Assembly (NCBI GenBank): GCA_944800085.1
Contig: CALYLO010000019.1
Location: 1-64,000, forward strand
Direction of reading: 5' to 3'
Origin: Paenibacillus melissococcoides
GTDB taxonomy: Bacteria; Bacillota; Bacilli; Paenibacillales; Paenibacillaceae
Length of the DNA: 64,000 nucleotides
Shown here: piece by piece, positions 9,429-16,462 of the stretch
Position numbering within the stretch: position 1 is the stretch's first letter
How the letters are laid out: the number at the start of each line of letters is the position of its first letter
Translations under genes and position numbers: made by a program
The notes under the pieces: generated by a model
The model's input: only the letters and a program-made list of their open reading frames with translations
Told to the model about the DNA's origin: nothing
Database searches by the model: none

Positions 9429-9781
9429 GACCGAAACCTCCGTCCTCTTTGGCCGTCTTCCTATCATGACATCGCTTGTTCATTGGTTGGTGGTTCTCTG
9501 GGTCCCAGAACAAGTTGTAATTGCCCTTGTGTGGTTTAATATGGTCCACTACATCAGCAGCCAAAGGAACCTCTTTCCCTTTGCATTCATCACATACACA
9601 TAGCGGATGCAGGGCGAGGTACTGTTCCCGGTATTTTCGCCAGCGCCGTCCGTATAGTTTTGGCATATGAGCGGCTTGGCATCGCTTGTGAAGCTGCTGC
9701 CTTGTGCTTCTCGCAGCAGCGTTCTGTCGTCAACTCCGGGCACCCCGGCTTGCTGCAGGGTCGCTTAGGCTTGGGCGGCAT
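9403..9781 (-). pseudogene. HNH endonuclease, frameshifted
   Basis: ATG at 9781 follows GGAGGG. The first frame reads PPKPKRPCSKPGCPELTTER, a zinc-binding N-terminus usual in phage HNH nucleases beside terminase. The second frame carries RRWRKYREQYLALHP, CDECKG, VVDHIKPHKGNYNLFWDP and KRCHDRKT, the HNH domain. The frames join at four T at 9658-9661; the 379-nt span is one over a multiple of three, and dropping one base gives 125 residues. Such nucleases assist terminase cutting. Broken as given. Confidence 0.85.
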
Positions 9782-10046
9782 CTTCATCCCTCCAACATCT
9801 CAGCGGTATCAGGCATGTTTGTGCCACTCCATCCCACTTGCCCCACGCGCAGCGCCGACACTTGTCTGGCTGTTCCCGCTCCGATGCACAATCAGGACAG
9901 TTCAGCTTTTCAAAGAATCGGATCTTCTGCTTCTCTTCATCTTCTCCCCTGAATATCTCAGTACGGTACTTCGTGTGTCCGCAAGCGTGTGTTATTTTGA
10001 CACAACGCTGCAGCCTGTCATGTCTCTCTGCCATGTCTGCGTTCAC
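9765..10046 (-). CDS. Hypothetical zinc-finger phage protein
   Basis: 93 residues by the ORF (GTG at 10046), or a few fewer from ATG at 10034. It contains HACGHT, NCPDC and KCRRC, so probably a small zinc-binding protein. The last residues overlap the HNH gene and look unlike the rest (RCWRDEDAAQA), so the true C-terminus may differ. Function unknown. Confidence 0.45.
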   Translation of the reverse strand: MNADMAERHDRLQRCVKITHACGHTKYRTEIFRGEDEEKQKIRFFEKLNCPDCASEREQPDKCRRCAWGKWDGVAQTCLIPLRCWRDEDAAQA

Positions 10047-10113
10047 CCCGGTTCCTTGGTGGTTCCGTTTCTCGATATGCTGTTACTCGTACAAGCCATT
10101 TAAGAAACTTCAT
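10018..10113 (-). CDS. Possible 31-residue phage micro-protein
   Basis: ATG at 10113 reads MKFLKWLVRVTAYRETEPPR and ends at 10018. A purine-rich GGAATGGGAG precedes it. It is the first ORF after the terminator at 10135-10163, and overlaps the next gene start. The protein is short and basic; coding status is uncertain. Confidence 0.25.
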   Translation of the reverse strand: MKFLKWLVRVTAYRETEPPRNRGERRHGRET

Positions 10114-10134
10114 ACTCCCATTCCTTTCTATGCA

Positions 10135-10163
10135 TAATAAAAAGCCGCTGAATAATCAGCGAC
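10135..10163 (-). terminator. Intrinsic terminator, minus strand
   Basis: An 8-bp stem (10144-10151 with 10156-10163) with a four-base loop is followed on the minus strand by TTTTTATT. It would stop minus-strand transcription coming through the HicAB cassette before it enters the late genes. Confidence 0.72.
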
Positions 10164-10292
10164 CACGGAATCATGTAATGCTTGTAAAACGTATTCTCAT
10201 ATATAAGTGGCTTTTGTATGGGGTGAAAATCACCGTCTACTTATATGTGGCGATCGCACGACAAAAACACGGTTCCCGCTTCCACCACGACA

Positions 10293-10312
10293 ACACGTGT
10301 AAAAACATTTGT
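10293..10312 (+). promoter_or_regulatory. Upstream HicB operator candidate
   Basis: A 20-bp imperfect palindrome with half-site ACACGTGT and a degenerate right arm. It is the same motif as the site 30 bp downstream, on the same DNA face. Likely bound by the HicB antitoxin for autoregulation; inferred from position and repetition. Confidence 0.55.
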
Positions 10313-10319
10313 TTTATTC

Positions 10320-10348
10320 TTTACACGTGTAATAACATGTGTTATAAT
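10320..10348 (+). promoter_or_regulatory. hicAB promoter with operator in the spacer
   Basis: TTTACA at 10320-10325 and TATAAT at 10343-10348 are 17 bp apart, a strong sigma-A promoter. A palindrome ACACGTGT-AATA-ACATGTGT occupies 10323-10342, filling the spacer, so a bound protein would block RNA polymerase directly. AAAGGAGG at 10358-10364 precedes the hicA ATG. Confidence 0.75.
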
Positions 10349-10369
10349 ATAATCAGAAAGGAGGTAAAC

Positions 10370-10573
10370 ATGGTCAACCTTGATAAAGCGTACTCATCAA
10401 GAGAAATAATCAAAATCCTAAAATCAGATGGTTGGGTACATAAGAATACAGAAGGTGACCACTGGCACTTTGTCCATCCAACCAAAAAGGGAAAGGTTTC
10501 TGTACCTCATCCCAAGAAAGATCTAAAACGGAGAACGACAAAAAGCATCTTCGAGCAGGCGGGGCTGATTTAA
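10370..10573 (+). CDS. hicA: HicA toxin (mRNA interferase)
   Basis: 67 residues from ATG at 10370, which follows AAAGGAGG; the longer ORF reading upstream passes through the promoter and is rejected. The dsRBD-like HicA fold is indicated by SSREIIKILKSDGWVHK and the catalytic histidine region GDHWHFVHP, then GKVSVPHPKKDL. HicA cleaves mRNA and arrests growth when free of HicB. It is on the plus strand, opposite to surrounding phage genes, with its own promoter. The frame is intact. Confidence 0.9.
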   Translation: MVNLDKAYSSREIIKILKSDGWVHKNTEGDHWHFVHPTKKGKVSVPHPKKDLKRRTTKSIFEQAGLI

Positions 10574-10604
10574 GCCCTGCCTCTCCCAAGGAGGTTAATC
10601 ATAT

Positions 10605-11018
10605 ATGAGTAAGTACATTTATCCCGCTGTGTTCCGCCCAGGCGAGCCAGACGAAGGCGGATATACCGTGACGTTCCCTGACTTGCCGGGCTGCATTACC
10701 GAAGGTGATACCCTCGACGAAGCCTTGCATATGGCGAAGGATGCCCTTGGTGGACACCTTTACTTGATGGAAGAGGATGAAGACGATATCCCGCAGCCAT
10801 CGAAGCCGGACTCTATCCAATTAGAAGCCGGTACATTTGTGTCTCTTATCCAAGTGAATACCGATTTCGTCCGCGAGCGTATCCGCAACAAGGCCATTAA
10901 TAAGACACTCACAATTCCAAAATGGCTAAACGATGCTGCTGCCGAGGAAGGGATCAACTTCTCCCAGACACTTCAAGATGCATTGAAGGAGAAACTTGGT
11001 GTTAAGGACTTCTCTTAA
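10605..11018 (+). CDS. hicB: HicB antitoxin
   Basis: 137 residues, starting 31 bases after hicA behind AAGGAGG. The N-terminal partial RNase H-like domain shows YPAVFRPGEPDEGGYTVTFP, DLPGCITEGDTLDEAL and an acidic linker. The C-terminal part (LTIPKWLNDAAAEEGINFSQ) resembles a ribbon-helix-helix DNA-binding domain. HicB neutralises HicA and probably represses hicAB at the palindromes upstream. Probably stabilises the prophage or protects against other phages; this role is inferred. Confidence 0.9.
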   Translation: MSKYIYPAVFRPGEPDEGGYTVTFPDLPGCITEGDTLDEALHMAKDALGGHLYLMEEDEDDIPQPSKPDSIQLEAGTFVSLIQVNTDFVRERIRNKAINKTLTIPKWLNDAAAEEGINFSQTLQDALKEKLGVKDFS

Positions 11019-11041
11019 TGAGGAGTCCTTTTGATTGCAAC

Positions 11042-11066
11042 AAAAAAAACACCCTCTCAGGTGCTT
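11042..11066 (-). terminator. Intrinsic terminator, minus strand
   Basis: A 6-bp stem AGCACC/GGTGTT (one G-T pair) is followed on the minus strand by eight T. It ends transcription of the 11082-11483 gene just before the convergent hicB gene. Confidence 0.7.
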
Positions 11067-11081
11067 AATTCATTACTATAT

Positions 11082-11483
11082 TCAGCCGCTTACTTTCCCT
11101 TGCTGGAACAAGTCGTATTTGCTTATGAAGTCTGTCCAGTACGACTCATCACCAACGACTGATTGGTCGTGCATCCAGATACGTCTTGAGTCACTTTCAA
11201 CCTTAGTTACGTTTCCGAGATTTACTATTATTTCATCTGACACCGCAACGAATCTAGGATCATTCCTCACGTACATCATTGTCATTTCTTCATCCGGAAT
11301 TAGTTGAAATAATCCCATGCTGGTTACAGCCATTAGAGCGCCGTCCACATTGATTAGATCCTCTATAATCTTGCCTGCAATCTCGCAAGGCTCCCCATCT
11401 TTAGAAATGGCCAACGTGTACTCCTTATTTGTTACATGGTCTTTATAGCGTGCCATTAGCTCTTGCTCTGTCATCCCCGGCAT
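11082..11483 (-). CDS. Hypothetical phage protein, possibly LytTR-like
   Basis: 133 residues; AGAGGTGA lies before the ATG at 11483. Residues about 70-120 (DPRFVAVSDEIIVNLGNVTK then RRIWMHD and YWTDFISKY) loosely resemble a LytTR DNA-binding domain, in which a short beta-rich motif is followed by VNLD-like residues. This is a weak resemblance. It is the first gene downstream of the late promoter and the structured leader. Confidence 0.45.
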   Translation of the reverse strand: MPGMTEQELMARYKDHVTNKEYTLAISKDGEPCEIAGKIIEDLINVDGALMAVTSMGLFQLIPDEEMTMMYVRNDPRFVAVSDEIIVNLGNVTKVESDSRRIWMHDQSVVGDESYWTDFISKYDLFQQGKVSG

Positions 11484-11905
11484 GATCTCACCTCTGATTA
11501 CTAGATAGTATCAGTATAACCAAGAATGAAAGAGTTAGCACTTTGATTTGAGGCATATCCCGCTCCATCAAGCAACCACCAGAGCGGGTACATACCGACC
11601 AGGATTGCCCAATCCTTCCACAACCGTCAGATTGACGGATTAGGTTATCCCTTCCATGCCTACATATCGGCGTTTCCGCTGCGGCCTCTTTGTTGTGGCT
11701 CGATAATGTAGGGCTTACTGATCACCGCTGATTATGGGGGCTCAGTCGGCCAGCCTTTGCATACCGCATACTATGAGTACACGGCCCGGCGGACTCCGAG
11801 AACAAAGCTCCTTCAAAAGATGCTGTCCGTTTAATGGACATCATCAATTTGGGCACCCTTGTTTTAACCTCGCGCACGTCCGCACGGGCAGCGCCTTTAC
11901 GCTAC
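11484..11905 (-). ncRNA. Hairpin-rich 5' leader or candidate structured RNA of the late transcript
   Basis: About 420 nt without a convincing ORF. Stems seen include GATG-c-TGTCC with GGACA-t-CATC around 11819-11844, CCGTCA/TGACGG at 11624-11638, AGGATT/AATCCT at 11601-11616, and CCCGCTC/GAGCGGG at 11559-11588, plus GGCAG/CTGCC near the 5' end. It follows the late promoter and precedes the first late gene. It may control antitermination or be a separate RNA. No Rfam family was recognised. Confidence 0.45.
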
Positions 11906-11909
11906 TGCC

Positions 11910-11983
11910 ATAATACAATCATACAGGCTTTTTCTCCTAATGAACTGCAAGATATCTGCAAAATATCTGCAAAAAGTCTGCAA
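11910..11983 (-). promoter_or_regulatory. Putative late promoter with four phased activator repeats
   Basis: On the minus strand TTGCAG occurs four times, at 11978-11983, 11967-11972, 11956-11961 and 11945-11950, exactly 11 bp apart, so all face the same side of the helix. Downstream are -10-like hexamers TATGAT (11918-11923) and TATTAT (11910-11915), without a good -35. The pattern is that of an activator-dependent promoter, and the array begins just after the ArpU-family gene. Binding by that protein is inferred. Confidence 0.6.
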
Positions 11984-11990
11984 TGATTTT

Positions 11991-12695
11991 TTACGGCTCC
12001 TTATAGACTTCCAACCGAAGCGCGAAAGCAAGCCGGTGCATTGCTTTGGACTTGGCGAGGTAATAGCTCCGCTCTGGCATTCCCATTTCGACATATACGT
12101 TAATGTCCGTTACTCCCTCATCGGTCAGATAACGCTGTTCTATGATTTCACGTTGTGTGTCTGACAACTGCCCTACGGCCCGCATAACTTGCTCGTACTC
12201 CCGCTGCAGCTTTTCCTCCCGGTCTACGTTGTATGTGGATAGGTCGCCTGTCTGGTCGCTTGTTACATTGGTGTTGCTTCGCGGCATGTCGCTGTATGTG
12301 GCCGTTACCTTGGCCTCGCGACGAATAAAGCCAAACCGCTTATAGAGCATTGCCGACTCCAACCGTTCCTCTACTCTTCTCCAAGTCTCATTTTCATCAA
12401 GAGTGAACATAGCGAGTTGTCCCATGCTCCCCTTTTCCGTTCCTTCCCGCTCCCTATTCGGCCCACTTTTAATCTTTATCTCCTCTCCGCCCGCACATTC
12501 CATGCATTGAAAATCATGCGGAGACTGGTTCCCAAACGTATACTTTGTTGCAGGTTTGCCGCATGCACACCACAGGCGAGAAACATTGTCACGTAACTGC
12601 TTTGTCCCGCCTTCTTGAGTCTCGTATGTGATCGGGCCATGTCCCATTTCTGGAATGGCGGACGTAATGACACGATCATTTTTCATCTCGTTCAT
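11991..12695 (-). CDS. ArpU-family late transcription regulator with N-terminal zinc-finger part
   Basis: One 234-residue frame. Residues about 90-234 (MGQLAMFTLDENETWRRVEE to ALRLEVYKEP) match the sigma-like ArpU/late control type, with a helix-turn-helix in LSDTQREIIEQRYL and GMPERSYYLAKSKAM. Residues 1-90 contain CACGKP and CMECAGG, a separate zinc finger. AAGGGGAG precedes an internal ATG at 12425, so two proteins could be made, 144 residues for the regulator alone. The upstream part may be a second gene joined by loss of a stop. Likely activates the late promoter downstream. Confidence 0.75.
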   Translation of the reverse strand: MNEMKNDRVITSAIPEMGHGPITYETQEGGTKQLRDNVSRLWCACGKPATKYTFGNQSPHDFQCMECAGGEEIKIKSGPNREREGTEKGSMGQLAMFTLDENETWRRVEERLESAMLYKRFGFIRREAKVTATYSDMPRSNTNVTSDQTGDLSTYNVDREEKLQREYEQVMRAVGQLSDTQREIIEQRYLTDEGVTDINVYVEMGMPERSYYLAKSKAMHRLAFALRLEVYKEP

Positions 12696-12805
12696 TTATC
12701 CTCTTCCTTCCCATGGTAATGTTTATTGATTGTTACGAAGTTGAATCCATTCGTCAGGAATGCAATGGCCAGAATAATCAAAGGCCACTTCAACCATTCA
12801 TACAT
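12692..12805 (-). CDS. 37-residue single-span membrane micro-protein
   Basis: ATG at 12805 reads MYEWLKWPLIILAIAFLTNG and ends in a charged tail (HGKEEDK). Its start overlaps the stop of the upstream gene, and its TGA overlaps the ATG of the ArpU-type gene (ATGA), a tight translational coupling that supports expression. One membrane helix is predicted by eye. Function unknown. Confidence 0.6.
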   Translation of the reverse strand: MYEWLKWPLIILAIAFLTNGFNFVTINKHYHGKEEDK

Positions 12806-12986
12806 CCCTTAGGCCCTCCAATTCTTTCATCTTGTCATACCACCAGTTCTTTACCTTCCTGTTCAGCGATCTTTGTTGTTGTGTATCTATAGCTCCATGT
12901 TCCTTCATCTGCTTTATAGCCAGCAACCAATAGTCTGAGTAATTGCCGATAACTTCACTATTCTTATAGACAGGTCCATTACTCAT
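12798..12986 (-). CDS. Hypothetical phage protein, 62 residues
   Basis: The start ATG at 12986 is chosen because AGGAGG lies eight bases upstream; the longer ORF would overlap the upstream gene fully. It reads MSNGPVYKNSEVIGNYSDYW and ends ELEGLRDV. Charged and helical, without a motif that I recognise. It belongs to a chain of overlapping early genes. Confidence 0.5.
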   Translation of the reverse strand: MSNGPVYKNSEVIGNYSDYWLLAIKQMKEHGAIDTQQQRSLNRKVKNWWYDKMKELEGLRDV

Positions 12987-13119
12987 CCCCTGTACCTCCT
13001 GCGGTAAGGCATAAAGCGAACGGGCCAATATAAAATGCATGTTGTCGTCTTGCGCCGAACCCAAGCATCCAGTATCCGATGATCCAACGGAGAAGATTAA
13101 AATCAAACTCTACTTTCAT
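12979..13119 (-). CDS. 46-residue membrane micro-protein
   Basis: ATG at 13119 overlaps the TGA of the upstream gene, and its stop overlaps the start of the next. It reads MKVEFDFNLLRWIIGYWMLG followed by FGARRQHAFYIGPFALCLTA, two hydrophobic stretches. Coupling on both sides supports it as real. Function unknown. Confidence 0.5.
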   Translation of the reverse strand: MKVEFDFNLLRWIIGYWMLGFGARRQHAFYIGPFALCLTAGGTGDE

Positions 13120-13436
13120 GTCCGTTTCACTTCCTCCCGTATCAACTCTATGTCGGCCCCGAATCGCTTTTTAATCGCATTCACGAAGCCTTCCAATTCA
13201 TCAAATGACCAATTTTCTTCTTCACGACTATTGATTGACTCCCATTTAACGCGGGTGCCTCTGCGGTTGGGTTTCGCCCACGAGACTGGTTTCATGCCGT
13301 TGTTCAGCATTTGTAGCCAAGCGGACATCTTCAAAGCAGAGTATTGCAAATCATCAAGTGCGACCTTATCCGTCATCGAGGAAAACCGCATTTCACCGCT
13401 CATCCGCACTAAATTTAACTCTCCTGTTGCGCCCAT
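13116..13436 (-). CDS. Hypothetical phage protein, 106 residues
   Basis: ATG at 13436 begins one base after the upstream TAA; AAGGGTG is seven bases before. The product MGATGELNLVRMSGEMRFSS has a helical C-terminal part (LEGFVNAIKKRFGADIELIR). No recognised domain. Part of the early operon. Confidence 0.5.
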   Translation of the reverse strand: MGATGELNLVRMSGEMRFSSMTDKVALDDLQYSALKMSAWLQMLNNGMKPVSWAKPNRRGTRVKWESINSREEENWSFDELEGFVNAIKKRFGADIELIREEVKRT

Positions 13437-13437
13437 C

Positions 13438-13941
13438 TTATTCACCCTTCCCCTCAATAGCCCAATCAAAATTCGTCATTCTAAGCTCGTTCTCATCGTA
13501 TCTCTTTCGGGCCTCCGTGATTCTGGCCTTTATCTCATCCACTCGTTCTTGTGCCCAATTCAAGTCCGATTCAAGTTCCATGATTTCATCAGTTATGCGG
13601 CCTTCTTCTTCCTCCAACGAGGCGAACTGTTTACTTTTCTGCTCCATCTTTTGACAATGATCGCACAGGTCCAAACCTTCTAAGGATTTCATTTCTTCTG
13701 CCGGCCGCTTCTCTCCGCATCCTTCGCACTCTTTTGGTTCAACGGCTTGTTGCCTCTTTATCCGTTCGCGTTCGTGATACTCACGGTACCACTCCCGCCA
13801 CTCTGGGTTTTCTGTCAATCGGCCCCGACACTTAAAACAAACTGCAAATGTGATCCCTGGTAATTTGATCGACTTGGTTTTATTGCTGATAAATCCGCAG
13901 TGTGTGCATTTATATTGCTTCGGTACTACTACCCTAGCCAT
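13438..13941 (-). CDS. Hypothetical protein with two zinc fingers and a coiled coil
   Basis: 167 residues. Cysteine pairs CTHC with CFKC (residues about 12-40) and CEGC with CDHC (about 72-95) form two zinc-binding modules, followed by a long acidic heptad-like helix (EEEEGRITDEIMELESDLN). The composition suggests a nucleic-acid or protein-binding adaptor. Not recognised as a family. Confidence 0.55.
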   Translation of the reverse strand: MARVVVPKQYKCTHCGFISNKTKSIKLPGITFAVCFKCRGRLTENPEWREWYREYHERERIKRQQAVEPKECEGCGEKRPAEEMKSLEGLDLCDHCQKMEQKSKQFASLEEEEGRITDEIMELESDLNWAQERVDEIKARITEARKRYDENELRMTNFDWAIEGKGE

Positions 13942-14059
13942 TGGCTTTCCCTCCGTCCTTTTGACTCAAGAATATTTCAGGAATAATTCACGTCGTTTTT
14001 GACAAGGAGGGCGAAATATAACCCTCCCCGCCACTGCCCACAAAATTGTGGTGAGTAAT

Positions 14060-14683
14060 TTATCCATTCACTAGGCGATCAGCAATATAGAAGTTCCCCC
14101 ATTGATCCCGCTCCGGGAGCAGCGTCTTAATATCCTGATATTCGCCCGTAGCAAGCCGTACAGCCAATTTTTGACCGCACTTGCGACAGCGGATCTCTAT
14201 CTCGCCCCCACGGATATAATCACTTCCCTTATCCCGGCAATTCGGATTTTTACACCAGTACCGGCAGCGGTAGTGCGGCACCCCGTTCTTATACTTGATC
14301 CCGGTCTTCCACCATTCTGGCTCGTCTGCTGGAGCCGCTACAGCTTCCCCAATCGAAACACTAAGCGTGCGTTCCGAATGAAGCAGAGGCGGCTTGCTGA
14401 CTTCTATCGAATCCCCGGCCGGCTCTTGTGGTTCGCTCCTTAGAACCGGCGCTGTCCTCGGCTTCGCCTCTGCCTTTTGCAGCAGAACATCAGGTTCCCG
14501 CCGGACTGCCTTCGCCTTTGATGTTGTTGGCTCCGCTCCCCCGGCCGCTCGCCCTGGCACTAGGCTGCTGAATATTCGCATGAACCCGCGAATCAGGGCC
14601 GACTTGTGCTCATGGCTCGCGTCCTCCATTTCAATCTGTCCGCTGGCTGCTCCGTTTTGAACATTTACTTTTATCCGACTCAT
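14060..14683 (-). CDS. Hypothetical phage protein with C-terminal zinc ribbon
   Basis: 207 residues. The N-terminal 120 residues are low-complexity, Ala/Pro/Glu-rich and probably flexible. The C-terminal part has WWKTGIKYKNGVPHYRCRYW, CKNPNCRDKG and IEIRCRKCGQ, a zinc ribbon. Probably an early phage accessory protein; function unknown. Confidence 0.5.
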   Translation of the reverse strand: MSRIKVNVQNGAASGQIEMEDASHEHKSALIRGFMRIFSSLVPGRAAGGAEPTTSKAKAVRREPDVLLQKAEAKPRTAPVLRSEPQEPAGDSIEVSKPPLLHSERTLSVSIGEAVAAPADEPEWWKTGIKYKNGVPHYRCRYWCKNPNCRDKGSDYIRGGEIEIRCRKCGQKLAVRLATGEYQDIKTLLPERDQWGNFYIADRLVNG

Positions 14684-14739
14684 TCAATACCCCACCTTTT
14701 CACGAATATATGTTCGATTCGATGCATGTGCGTATGCGC

Positions 14740-14759
14740 GCTCTACGGCCTCGTAGAGC
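14740..14759 (-). repeat. Perfect 8-bp inverted repeat hairpin
   Basis: GCTCTACG and CGTAGAGC flank four bases in the 155-bp gap between two early genes. No U-tract follows on the minus strand, so it is not a standard terminator. It could be an RNA processing or pause site, or an operator. Confidence 0.4.
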
Positions 14760-14838
14760 CTCTTTGATGTCTGGATGATAATTTATACTAGATTGGATTT
14801 TAAATCGCTAGGATGCCCGCTCTCGTTAGCGTGGGCAT

Positions 14839-15222
14839 TCATGTGTGGCTCTCACGCTCCCTACCTCTCTCAATGCTTGCCCGGAGCTGGTTGCAAAGGT
14901 CATCGTATTTTTGCATGGCCGCCTTATACTTGGGGTGATCTTTGCCTATGTCTTCTATGAACTCGGCCCCCTTAATAATTCTTTCCGATAGTCGATCTTG
15001 GAGATAATCAACCAATTGGCCGAACATGTCATAGAAATGGCGGTATACATCGTCAATTTCCTCGGCAGTACATGAATCGCTCATGAACCTTCGGTAAGCT
15101 GCTTCATCTATTTCGCCAAGTTGAAATCCAAGATTCACCTGACGGCTGAACATTTCCTGATAACGATTAATCAACTCCAACCTATCGGGTAATTTCGTAG
15201 ATTCGTTGGCAGCTTCGGTCAT
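14839..15222 (-). CDS. Hypothetical phage protein, 127 residues
   Basis: Starts at 15222 inside the last 41 bases of the helicase gene. MTEAANESTKLPDRLELINR and a mostly helical acidic body; no recognised motif. The long overlap suggests coupling to helicase translation. Confidence 0.5.
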   Translation of the reverse strand: MTEAANESTKLPDRLELINRYQEMFSRQVNLGFQLGEIDEAAYRRFMSDSCTAEEIDDVYRHFYDMFGQLVDYLQDRLSERIIKGAEFIEDIGKDHPKYKAAMQKYDDLCNQLRASIERGRERESHT

Positions 15223-16462
15223 ATAACAACTCCACCGTTCCTAATTTTCCGTTTCTTTGCTTGGTAAAGTTCACTTCAAGAATGCTCTTCTTCTCCGTGT
15301 CACGATTGTAATACTCATCCCGGTACAACATTGCGATCACATCAGCAGATGTTTCAATCCCCGTACTGCCCGCAAGGTCTGCATTACCTGGCCGCTTATC
15401 CTGCCGATCATCTACGCCCCGGACTACCTGAGACAAGCCCATAACGTGACAATCGCATTCTTTTGCTGCTGCCCGCAGCTTGCGGCACACCCGAGCCAAT
15501 GCGCTGCCGCCATTATCGTTCTGTTCCCCTCGTTCTTTAACATCCTGCAAGTAGTCGACGACAACGAAGTCTAGCCCTTGAGTTCGTTTAAGCCTGCGCA
15601 TCGAATCGACAATATAATCAGCGCTAACACCGCGTGTGTCGTCTACATAGATGCTCTTTAGCTCGTCTTTCTTCTTCATCATCGTTTCGTAATGATTCCG
15701 GGCAAGTCGCCCAGTTCTGAACTGTTCGAAATTGACTTGCATGATACTGCTCATGAACCGGTTATAAAGCTGTCTTTTCATCATCTCTAGCGAGAAGATT
15801 CCGCACTTGTAACCACTTGCATTCAGGCGCTTAACTATCTCCAAAGTAAAGGCAGTCTTACCCATGCTCGTTCTTGCCCCTATGACCGAAAAGTATTGTC
15901 TATGAAATCCTGTTGTTATTGAATCAAGCGGCTGCAGCCCTGTCATAAGTCCGTACGCCTTGGAAGGATCATCGACTATGGTCATCATATACTCTGCCCA
16001 CTCATCTACATCCTTCGCCGGGTCATGCATGCCGCTGCTCTCGCTCGTCTCAAGCATGAACACCTTGCTTTGTATGTCCCTTAGAATCTCGTCGCTGTCC
16101 TCACCATCTTGCACCTTCATGTATGTTTCATGCGCCAGATTAGTGATGTTCTCGGCCAGCTTCTCCTTCTTCAATTGGCGAATAAGCATGGGCACGCGGT
16201 TTTCGTTAAAGAAGGTTTTTCGCAACTCATGTAATATCGGAATTTGCTCAGTCTCACATTGGTTCACAATCCCTTTGAATGTCAGCCCTTCACTATCATG
16301 AACCTGCAGCAAGATCCGATAAAGCCATGCGTATTCTTGGAACAAATCAGCTGTTAAAACATGCCTGTTTGCTTCAAAGAGTGTTGGGTCCGTAAGAAAA
16401 CCACCAAGCAACTCCTCATGCGGTTGTGTTTCTCTCGCGTTGCTTTCTGTGTAGCTGCTCAA
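15182..16462 (-). CDS. Replicative DNA helicase, DnaB family (phage)
   Basis: 426 residues. The N-terminal helical domain covers about 1-140. The RecA-like ATPase follows: Walker A GARTSMGKT at 195-203, Walker B VVVDYLQ at 300-306, and the DNA-binding loop and arginine-finger region around LAGSTGIETSADVIAMLYRD (363-382). It unwinds phage DNA at the fork. The gene overlaps the upstream loader by 46 bases. The frame is intact, unlike the packaging genes. Confidence 0.92.
   Translation of the reverse strand: MSSYTESNARETQPHEELLGGFLTDPTLFEANRHVLTADLFQEYAWLYRILLQVHDSEGLTFKGIVNQCETEQIPILHELRKTFFNENRVPMLIRQLKKEKLAENITNLAHETYMKVQDGEDSDEILRDIQSKVFMLETSESSGMHDPAKDVDEWAEYMMTIVDDPSKAYGLMTGLQPLDSITTGFHRQYFSVIGARTSMGKTAFTLEIVKRLNASGYKCGIFSLEMMKRQLYNRFMSSIMQVNFEQFRTGRLARNHYETMMKKKDELKSIYVDDTRGVSADYIVDSMRRLKRTQGLDFVVVDYLQDVKERGEQNDNGGSALARVCRKLRAAAKECDCHVMGLSQVVRGVDDRQDKRPGNADLAGSTGIETSADVIAMLYRDEYYNRDTEKKSILEVNFTKQRNGKLGTVELLYDRSCQRIYEITR

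Noticed and set aside
10130..10369. N-terminal extension of HicA from 10130
   Set aside because: It runs through the terminator, operators and promoter; the ATG at 10370 has AAAGGAGG and gives the family length.
11484..11905. Group I or group II intron, or tmRNA, in the leader
   Set aside because: No conserved core, domain V-like hairpin or tag ORF was found.
14740..14759. Terminator before the 14060-14683 gene
   Set aside because: Strong hairpin but no T-run on the minus strand.
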